Positions 57,247-64,000 of a stretch of DNA of 64,000 nucleotides are shown here, in pieces. A program made the translations under genes and the position numbers. Numbering within the stretch: position 1 is the first letter of the stretch; the number at the start of each line of letters is the position of its first letter. The notes under the pieces were generated by a model. The model made no database searches. It saw only the letters and a program-made list of their open reading frames with translations, and was not told where the DNA came from. Source of the DNA: Sanguinoderma infundibulare (lineage: Eukaryota; Basidiomycota; Agaricomycetes; Polyporales; Polyporaceae); NCBI GenBank assembly GCA_032821775.1, contig JAVLRN010000010.1, positions 248,001-312,000 on the forward strand, given 5' to 3'.

Positions 57247-58350
57247 TCACAAATGATGCAAAAGCCCTTCATTGAACCCTATGCACACCATTCGCCACAT
57301 ATACATCATCTAGTAGTAGTATCGCGCCCAGAGCAGGCGCAGCAGTCGGTCAGCAACACGAATGGAACAGAGACCTCTTATCTGGAGACTTACCTCGTAC
57401 CCATCCTCATATGCCCGCATGACGTCTTCGGCCACCAACCTGCCTTTGAAACCATTGTTATTGGTATCGTTGAGGGCCGCGGTGGTCTCTTCGTTAGTTG
57501 TCTCGCTCATCTTGTCGCGCTGGCTCACGATGCGAATCCGGATCTCCTTGTACTGCGTCTGTTCCACGATGTCGTTCGCCCATTTCCTTTTGACCTGCAT
57601 GGTCCATCGATCGCCCAGCGTGCAAATCAGCATATGTGTTGTACGATCTAGGAATGGCCGGCGAGGAAGACGAAGAGAGATGCTCACCCCTGGCGTTAAA
57701 GCCCTGTACTCATTTGCCGACATCGGCTCGGCCTCCGCCAGTATGTATTCGCCCACGTATCTACTATCGATACCCGGCCATGTACAGGGCAGAGAAGACC
57801 GTCTGAACGCCTCCTTTCCACCGCGGCTCCTGGTTGGGTTGAAGGTACAGCCCTGGCTGGCCCGGTTCGTACGGGCACCATGGCTGGTACGTGCGCATGG
57901 GATAGAGGAGGTTACGGCCGTTGACCGATATGCATGGCCGGGTGTGACAGCCACCCAGGATCGCGGACAGCTTCTTACGGCTCGCACGTTTGTTGATGAG
58001 GGAGGTGTCGCAGAACTTGACGTCGAATGCGGGGATGTCGCACAGGCGATCAACTGCGTCTGCGCTAGCTCGGGTTTCAGAATTTTCAAGCGCCGAACTC
58101 CCGGGCAAAATGTCCCGGTCAGCCGATCCGGCTGCAGGAGGAGGATCTGACGCGGGCTGCCCACTCGCAGACGGTGTCGCACGCTGAAACAAAGTGTTTC
58201 GCGAGTCAATGTAGGGTACACCAAGCCCACATGAATGTACTATACCTTGCGGGTATCAGATGGACGGTCAGAGTCGTCGTCAGGGACATCTTCACTTGGC
58301 CTAGAATCGGTCTGCCGCTTGCTAGCTTCCTCGATACTCGCGCTATAGAA
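57247..58350 (-). pseudogene. DUF6697-type gene 3, 5'-truncated and frameshifted
   Basis: Closest to protein 2: RASRKKLSAILGG, GQPGLYLQPNQEPRWKGGVQ, YVGEYILAEAEPMSANEYRA, VKRKWANDIVEQTQYKEIRI and the last exon MYMWRMVCIGFNEGLLHHL (stop 57,247-57,249). Two breaks are visible. Near 57,770 a 7-bp insertion (two TAGs in a row) splits GYR from YVGEY. The 5' end stops at exon IEEASKRQTDSRP, whose acceptor at about 58,350 is fed by DNA that is now a copia LTR, so the coiled-coil exons are gone. The coding copy can no longer make the full protein. Confidence 0.7.
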
Positions 58351-58371
58351 AGGTAAACTCAGTCAGACGCG

Positions 58372-58523
58372 TGTACGCGGGACTGAGGTGAGCGGTACAA
58401 GGATACCAACTATAAGTAAGCACAACAAACAAGATACTCGGTTTACAAGACATACTCGAAGTGAGACCGTCCGACACACAAGGGCTCGCGCAACCGCTTG
58501 CCCAACTCCTCCAATCTCCAACA
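58372..58523 (-). repeat. Putative copia LTR (3' LTR of minus-strand element)
   Basis: In element orientation it begins TGTTGGAGATTGG right after a purine tract (GAGGGGGAG) that follows the pol stop codon. It ends near GTACA, giving TG...CA-type ends and about 152 bp. The inner boundary is firm; the outer end is inferred. Confidence 0.5.
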
Positions 58524-58706
58524 CTCCCCCTCAAGCGGTAGCGAGGCCCAAAGGACATGCAACAACCCATCGAGGAGGCGAACAAGGCCGACTCCGTCTG
58601 CGCTGACACCGAGAAGGCGATGAGCACGTCAGACAGACGTGAGGCCAAGAGCAGACGCAAAGTGCTTGACTTTGACGGAGGGGAGCGCCTTCGTAAGGAT
58701 ATCCAT
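58524..58706 (-). mobile_element. Ty1/copia element, 3' end of pol
   Basis: Reads LTKALPSVKVKHFASALGL and a stop, the usual last residues of copia RNase H/pol, then the polypurine tract and LTR. Its upstream neighbour in the element is the RNase H segment at 63,813-64,000; a 5.1-kb insertion separates the two. Confidence 0.75.
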
Positions 58707-59017
58707 CAGGAAAACCCTCCCAAGCTAATTTGGTGGAAATACAACTAAAACATAGGAATTAGTTCTAAATTAGAGGAATTAGTGACATTAGTGACATTAG
58801 CCATAAAGTAGACAGGTCCCCATTTTTCTTAGCCATTATTAGGAGGAAGTAGGGATAAAGTAGCACTACTGTAGCACTACTATAGTGCTACTTTATCACT
58901 AATCCTTTCTAATGGTTGGAACTACAGGTTCAGTATCTCAGAGATTTGCTGGGCTGTCCAGAACTTGTGCACACCACATAGAAGATAGACATGAAAAGCA
59001 TATATTGAGCATAACTA
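58707..59017 (+). repeat. Left terminal inverted repeat of the 5.1-kb element
   Basis: Pairs with 63,514-63,812. Best-kept blocks are AGGAATTAGTTCTAAATTAG near the tip and TCTCAGAGATTTGCTGGGCTG further in. It contains a small palindromic hairpin (GTAGCACTACTATAGTGCTAC) absent from the right copy. Confidence 0.75.
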
Positions 59018-59203
59018 CGGGAAGCCTACATACACTCATCCGGGGTATAGAGTTACATTCATGAACTACAGTGCGCAGAGAAATGAGAGGAGGGACACAA
59101 CACCGACAGCATGCAGACAAACAATAGATCTACAAGACAGAACAAGATGGGGATAAAGCTTAGTATAGGAGGGGGAGGGTACTGTGACATCGGAGGGCGG
59201 CTG

Positions 59204-59458
59204 CTACTTGGCCGAGATGGGCATGAGGATGGGCCCGCTGGCCTTGGTGGCGTCACTCACAGGGACAGGGATGACAAAGAACTAGATGCCTACAGTTCAA
59301 GAGCAATCAGTGTTTTCAGCGCGATATGCATCAACACGAAAATCGGAACGCACCGATGTGGGCCATGAAGCCGTTCAGGTTCTTCTCGAGCATGACGTGG
59401 TCATGCAGGTCGAAGTCCTTGACGAGCTCCTTGGACCTCCCATCTGCCACGTATATGG
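59204..59458 (-). pseudogene. Captured 3' end of an unidentified spliced gene
   Basis: Minus strand: SKELVKDFDLHDHVMLEKNL and NGFMAHIG, a clean GTGCGT...TGTAG intron, then FFVIPVPVSDATKASGPILM and a stop at 59,204-59,206. The frame and splice sites look like a genuine gene end, but the family is not recognised. The rest of the gene is not present; upstream sequence switches to Sec61 alpha at about 59,650. Confidence 0.5.
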
Positions 59459-59649
59459 GTGAGCGCAGGAATGGAGCCGAGGATCCAGGAACAGCACAGC
59501 AGCAAAAGCGCATACAGTCATACGAAAAGAGCGAGCGCAGGTTCGTGGGGTACAACGCCCCTAACCCCTTCCCAGCACAAGAGCAGAGAACGAAGCCCGT
59601 CTGCCCAACCGAATGACTGGATGGCATCAGCTGCACCGTATCCCCAACA

Positions 59650-59985
59650 AATCAGGGGATCTGCCGAGTCCGAATGCCATACAGGGGAACCTGGGAGCAG
59701 ACGAGGAAGATGAGGAGCGTAACGGCAGTCCATAGCACCTTTTGGTTGAACGGGACCTGGCGCGCGCCAATCAGGAGGGAAGATGTGGATGATGGAAGAT
59801 GAAATGCCAAAAAGAAACTATCCAGGCGGGATGGTTGCAGGTGCTACTTACTTTGCAGTCTGGGGACGAAACCTCAGGGAGGATGGGCAAGAACGGACGG
59901 ATGAGATTCAGGAACCGGACTGCAACATTTTCTGGTGAGTATCCAGCATGTACAGAGCATGATGAGGAGACGTACATCTGCTCAT
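59650..59985 (-). pseudogene. Captured 5' end of Sec61 alpha (translocon subunit)
   Basis: An ATG AGC first exon at 59,985 is followed by an intron. RFLNLIRPFLPILPEVSSPD follows, then a second intron (GTAAGT...GCCAG), then VPFNQKVLWTAVTLLIFLVC and SQVPLYGI, where a short deletion and frame change occur (SDSADPL in another frame). This is the well-known N-terminus of the Sec61/SecY translocon channel with its first membrane helix. Both introns are kept, so the copy was made at the DNA level. It ends after about 60 residues and cannot function. Confidence 0.8.
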
Positions 59986-60122
59986 GGTGGAAGAAAGAGG
60001 GTCAAGGAGCAGCTGGGGGTCAGCAAACGTAGGTGAGTTCCACAACAGGCACGAGAGGAGAGAGGCGATGTGGCGAGTGGGAGGAGAACGAGGAGAGGTC
60101 AAAGTCTTAGACGCTCGACGCG

Positions 60123-60594
60123 GTGGCGCCACAGGCGACATGCCACCGAATTGAGCATCTCAGACTTCAGCCTCTCCTCCCACTCACCACGTCACCTCTC
60201 TCCTCTCGTGCTCCTCACCTACCTATCCAGCAACCTTCACGGAAACGCCGCTCGTCGGACCTCGAACTTGATACAGAGGACTCATTGTCGCACACCACCA
60301 GTACCGACAACTCGGAACGCTCCTGGACCCCGCCAAAAAGGATCCGAAGGGAGGGCTCGCACGACCACTCTGCGTCTTTGCACATGTCCCCCTCTATAAT
60401 GTTGACAACGTCGACTTCCGTCCCCCCGATGTCAAGTTTGCCGTTTGGCCAATGGCAGTGGAAATGTTCAAGCGAAGAGCTCGACCTTGATGACGAGCTA
60501 CCTGTGTCAGGCAAGCGTATGAGGGCGGAGGAGCCACGGACACCGTCTGTCAAGGGCGTTAAGCTGGAGCTGGGGAGTTCGAGCCACGGTAACG
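60123..60594 (+). other. Captured fragment of an unidentified basic protein
   Basis: About 155 codons open on the + strand, with nuclear-type composition (SRKRRSSDLELDTEDS, SWTPPKRIRREGSHDHS, PVSGKRMRAEEPRTPS). It is interrupted at 60,594 by the nested element. It could be the N-terminal part of the same captured gene as the MADS box beyond the insertion, or a separate piece. Confidence 0.4.
60586..60594 (+). repeat. 9-bp target duplication, left
   Basis: ACGGTAACG, repeated at 62,117-62,125 on the other side of the nested element. Confidence 0.65.
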
Positions 60595-60714
60595 GAGCAG
60601 CTTCAGTAGGGCGGATGCATCCCTAGCGGTGCTCATCCACTCTAGGGATGCATCCGAATGCGGATGACGGATGCATCTGCAGCAAGCGCCCAGCAAACAG
60701 CCAATATTTCGACC

Positions 60715-60795
60715 AAAAGCACCAGCCGGGGTTTGAACCACCGACCTCGACCAATCCATCAAGTATATCAGTCCATCTAACTGTTGAACTAACAT
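60715..60795 (-). other. tRNA-like Pol III promoter, left, facing outward
   Basis: Minus strand has an A-box-like TTAGTTCAACAGTTAGATGG and a B box GGTTCAAACCC, then TTTT. The D-arm pairs (GTTC/GGAC), but the anticodon stem does not and the T stem has a mismatch. It is a tRNA-derived sequence, not a working tRNA. Confidence 0.5.
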
Positions 60796-61804
60796 GCCTT
60801 TACACAATTGTAAGCAATCAATCTATAGAGTGTAAGTCAGCCAACCAACACTCCGACCATGTTTCTTCCCTATAGGCAAGGTCGCTATGTAGCAGAGGTT
60901 CTTGGGATTGTTCTGAGGTCAATACTAATCTGATTTCATTTGTTTTAGGCTTTTTTCGTTCGTGGTTTTAAGGTGTTTCCAATGCGTCCAACAGTGTATT
61001 ATCAAGTGAGCTATTGACTGGGTTATCAGGGATACAATGATCACCTCAAGTAGGTAAAGAATGGTATGTATCACGATCAATTCTGCACATATCTGTTCGC
61101 GAAAGGGCTCGTTGGCACCGCATTCGTAATGCGGTTCCAACGAGGCCTTGACCGTAGGAATCTGTCCATCCGTTCCCGAGATATGCTGACCCTCTCCTCC
61201 TACCAGGAGGACAGGTGGGCATATCTTGGGATTGAGACCTCCTATTTGCATCATTTTTGTTGCTACCAATATATACATGTCTTCAGAGCATGGGAACCTC
61301 TATTTGCGGTTGCTGTGTCACCTGTATGGATTCCAGGAAGGTGAGTCCTGTATTCCGGCGCTTATCACATTCTCATTAAGATATCTCTGTTCCACATTGC
61401 GTCCCCTCAGATTTCTATACCTCATCTGAAAGCCATGATTCAGGGCTTTCCAATGAGCCCCATAACGCCTATGTCCAATTGATAGAACAGCCAGTATTCC
61501 AGTACCATTCTCCTCCCCCCTGTGTGCCTAATGTTTCGCATACAGCTCTCCCAAATGGTTACCAATCATCATGTACTATACCCCATTAGAATCAGGCAAT
61601 ATACTGCTTTCAAACAGGCCAAAATCGACCAAAATCGACCAGGAACTCGCCAAGATATAGGTTTCAGAGCGCAGGAGCTAGCTTAAGGCAGCCATAACCC
61701 AATGCAATGCTACCCGGACACTATACAGCCATCCGGGCTCTGAAAACGTATGTTTCCCTCAGCATTTCATGACATAGAGTAAGCCAACGCAAGCAATGTA
61801 AACT

Positions 61805-61877
61805 CCTGTTGGCACAGTGGTTACTGGCGGTGACTGTTTAGTGTGACTGTGGGGGTTCGAATCCTGCGCTTGCTTTT
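61805..61877 (+). other. tRNA-like Pol III promoter, right, facing outward
   Basis: An A box TGGCACAGTGG is followed 40 nt on by B box GGTTCGAATCC and a T-run terminator. GCAAGC before it pairs with GCTTGC after it, like an acceptor stem, but the spacing to the D arm is too long for a normal tRNA. Confidence 0.5.
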
Positions 61878-62116
61878 TTAAAAGCCATTAATTGATTGGG
61901 CAATTGCACGCTCGGGCGAGTAGTGGTGATGCGAGCAAGCATGCAGATTGGTGCTGTGTCTGGATGCATCTGTTCTACTCGACTTATCGTGTATCATTGG
62001 ATGCATCCATTATGCACAGTAAGTCGTGTAGGAGGGATGCATCCATCATCCGTGTTCGGATGCATCCCTAGAGTGGATGAGCACCACTAGGGATGCGTCC
62101 CTACTACTGAATACCT

Positions 62117-62125
62117 ACGGTAACG
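62117..62125 (+). repeat. 9-bp target duplication, right
   Basis: ACGGTAACG, matching 60,586-60,594. Confidence 0.65.
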
Positions 62126-63470
62126 TCTCTCATTTTCTCCCCTGCCTTCACCATCCCTGCTGCGCTGAACACCCGGAACCCTGAGCTTAATGCTTCCCAG
62201 TGCCCTTGCCACGAACTCGACCAAGCCGTCCCCAACGACGACTGCTTCGTCCAAGACCCCGATGCTGGCGAGAGCGGCCAAGATGATGACGACGACGAGG
62301 AGAAGCCAAAGGTGGACAAGAAGGCCGGCCGCAGGAAGATCAAGATCGAGTTCATCCAGGACAAGTCCAGACGTCATATCACCTTCTCAAAACACTCGAT
62401 GTGAGTGGTCCTTGTTGATGCGGCATATCCCTATGTCTACCGTGCTCACCCCAGCGTCCTCCTCCTTCTCGTCAGCTCCACTCGATCCTCCGCCCCGTCC
62501 TCATGGTCCCACTCGCACCCCCACCCCCACGACCTCTCAATAGACCCAATGGCAAACACTTCGAGCTCGTGTATGGCCAGCAGCAACAGGGTGATGCCGA
62601 GCATCGCGGCGCTCCCCAGCCTCGCACACTCATTATCCACGTTCCCCACCATGACCGTCGTCACGAACGACATGGTCCACTATGACACGCTTGCCTGCAC
62701 AAAGAGCGCGAGCGAAGCAAAGGTAAGCACACACCGTCCTCTCTCTCCTTCAACCCTCGGTCGGGATCCACAGTACGCTTGCTCACTTGGAGTCACGTGT
62801 CACGGTTGCGCCACAATGCCTCCCGCCACCACGACTGTGACTTGAAGTCGGGAGTTGAGCCACCCGGGCCTCCTCTCCCTACTGTTTGTTTTGTTGCCAC
62901 TGCGTATCGTGTGCTGACAGGCCCTTGCGTCTCCCTCCCCTCGTCCCCCACCCACAGCTCTGCGCATTATGAAACAGCGGCAGGTCTCGACCGCTCCCCC
63001 AAGCATGTTGGCGAGGTTAGTGTTTCCCTTCCTCGTTGCCCTTAGGGTGGTGGCGTTTAAGCGTCGCGTGCTCACATACATCAACTCCATGCCCATCCCC
63101 ACACAGATGTCTGCAACGTCGCTGTCGCCTGCCATCGCCTCCTCCAGGCATATGGGTTCCCCACCCTCACTGGCACTCACGTCCTCCTTGTCGTGTCCGA
63201 GACTGGTCTCGTCTACACCTTCACCACCGCAAAGCATGAGCCACTCGTCACCCAATAAGAGGGCAAGAACCTCATCCGGGCCTCTCTCAATCCCTCCCAC
63301 GGCCAGCTCCCCTCCTCCATGCCAGTTGGCGCCCCCATCAACTGTATCTCGGTCCCTGTGCAGCACTCATCTAATGTCCCTGGTGAGCTTGCTATCGGTT
63401 CTGGCTCACCACAAAGGAGGATGAGGGTGAGGATGAATGGTCGCACCCTCTCAGATTACAACATCTAGAG
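62126..63470 (+). pseudogene. SRF/MCM1-type MADS-box pseudogene
   Basis: The first exon reads VPNDDCFVQDPDAG, DDDDDEEKPKVDKKAGRRKI and KIEFIQDKSRRHITFSK, the first half of the MADS box, then changes to HSM at a donor-like GTGAGT. An IMK-like remnant lies at about 62,965. From about 63,150 FPTLTGTHVLLVVSETGLVY and TFTTAKHEPLVTQ can be read. An in-frame TAA follows, then EGKNLIRASLNPSHGQLPSS. These are the C-terminal half of the SRF-type box and its extension. The Lys-rich helix end is lost, a conserved Gln is His and one stop is in frame. The active gene must lie elsewhere in the genome. Confidence 0.8.
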
Positions 63471-63513
63471 GAGTCAACAACTCGCCCGGCTTGTCTGTAG
63501 CTACAGCAATGTA

Positions 63514-63812
63514 TTAGTTATGCTCAATATACACTTTCTGTGTCTATCTTCTATGTGGTGTGTGCAAGTTCTGGACAGCCCAGCAAATCTCTGAGATACT
63601 GAACCTGTAGTTCTGCATTAGTGACCATTAGGAGGAATTAGATCTAACATAGTACTAATATACAGCTGCACTGGGTGGTAGATCTATAATACCTGCTATG
63701 AGATGGGGTAACCTGTCTAAGCTAGAGCTAATGTCACTAATCCTCTAATTTAGAACTAATTCCTACTTTTTAGATGTACTTCTACCAAAATAGCTGGGGG
63801 AGGTTTTTCCAG
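63514..63812 (-). repeat. Right terminal inverted repeat of the 5.1-kb element
   Basis: Inverted partner of 58,707-59,017. The outer tip GGTTTTTCCAG adjoins the copia RNase H frame. Confidence 0.75.
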
Positions 63813-64000
63813 AGTCGGCAGTCTGGTTGTCCGTGGGGCAATAGATGAGTCGAATAGAGCCGGCGTCGATGGAGTAGCGAATGAAATGGTAGCGGATATC
63901 AATATGTTTTATTCGGGCGTGATAGGAACCGTCTTTGGTGAGCGCAATAGCGGCCTGATTGTCGCCATGGAGAGTGGTAGGCTCGGAGAGAGGCTGGAAG
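63813..64000 (-). mobile_element. Ty1/copia element, RNase H region
   Basis: Minus strand reads LHGDNQAAIALTKDGSYHAR, IKHIDIRYHFIRYSIDAGSI and YCPTDNQTAD, the canonical copia RNase H signature. The frame stops at the TIR of the inserted element; its continuation (LTKAL...) is at 58,524-58,706. The 5' part of the element lies beyond the window. Confidence 0.85.

Larger units (their letters stand above)
60595..62116. mobile_element. Nested 1.5-kb non-autonomous TIR element (Mutator-like by TSD)
   Basis: Flanked by the 9-bp direct repeat ACGGTAACG. The ends form inverted repeats of about 80 bp (left TTCAGTAGGGCGGATGCATCC, right its complement with small changes), including GGTGCTCATCCACTCTAGGG. 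The palindrome GGATGCATCC occurs about five times in the last 150 bp on the right and three times on the left. No protein is coded inside. Two tRNA-like sequences point outward near each end. A 9-bp duplication fits Mutator-like elements, but without a transposase the superfamily stays open. Confidence 0.7.
58707..63812. mobile_element. 5.1-kb TIR element inserted in copia, carrying host gene pieces
   Basis: Bounded by inverted repeats of about 300 bp (58,707-59,017 and 63,514-63,812) starting CAGGAAAACCCTCCC and CTGGAAAAACCTCCC. The flanks belong to one copia RNase H reading frame, and the junction suggests a 2-bp (TC) target duplication. No transposase is recognisable inside, so it is non-autonomous. 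The cargo, in order, is an unknown spliced gene end (-), the 5' part of Sec61 alpha (-), an unknown basic protein (+), a nested 1.5-kb element and a MADS-box pseudogene (+). Confidence 0.7.

Noticed and set aside
58707..63812. Treating the outer inverted repeats as LTRs
   Set aside because: They are in inverted, not direct, orientation and lack TG...CA ends, primer-binding site and coding pol between them.
1..64000. CRISPR arrays, bacterial operons, riboswitches
   Set aside because: Spliceosomal introns throughout show a eukaryotic nuclear locus; no regularly spaced short repeats were seen.

Overview
The window looks like nuclear DNA of a filamentous basidiomycete, most likely an Agaricomycete. 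Coding sequence is broken by many 45-70 nt GT...AG introns. Gene families include an EST1/SMG7 protein, a Pom34-like nucleoporin, a Zn2Cys6 regulator, basidiomycete-type P450s and DUF6697-type proteins. A Ty1/copia element is also present. All calls come from reading the sequence; no database search was run.

Layout. Positions 1-1,832 hold an intron-rich, repetitive transcription unit whose inverted copy lies at 31,636-33,440; beside the left copy is a relic of a reductase gene (about 2,030-2,265). Positions 3.5-12.3 kb form the conserved core: SMG7/EST1-like (-), Uls1/Rad16-like SNF2 ATPase (-) and Pom34-like nucleoporin (-). A 2.6-kb segment at 12,988-15,575, carrying an intact 517-codon gene, is repeated in direct orientation at 35,331-37,915. 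A broken kinase-like gene (15.6-16.4 kb) and an 8-kb stretch without recognisable genes follow. Next comes an 11-exon Zn2Cys6 transcription factor (24.4-29.1 kb).

From 38 to 58 kb there is a metabolic-looking accessory cluster: two stand-alone NAD(P)-binding reductases of the kind normally fused to adenylating enzymes, two cytochrome P450s, and a family of DUF6697-type coiled-coil proteins. The family is present as two intact copies, one frameshifted and truncated copy, and one copy missing its middle. A leftover P450 exon between two DUF6697 copies shows that a convergent P450-DUF6697 pair was duplicated in tandem.

The right end (58.4-64.0 kb) is a nest of mobile DNA. A copia element on the minus strand has its RNase H coding region split by a 5.1-kb element with about 300-bp terminal inverted repeats. 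That element carries pieces of host genes, including introns: the 5' end of Sec61 alpha and an SRF/MCM1-type MADS-box gene. It is itself split by a 1.5-kb element with a 9-bp target duplication and two outward-facing tRNA-like Pol III promoters. The copia LTR in turn cuts the 5' end off the third DUF6697 gene. The accessory half of the window is therefore a record of repeated duplication, decay and nested insertion beside a stable gene core.
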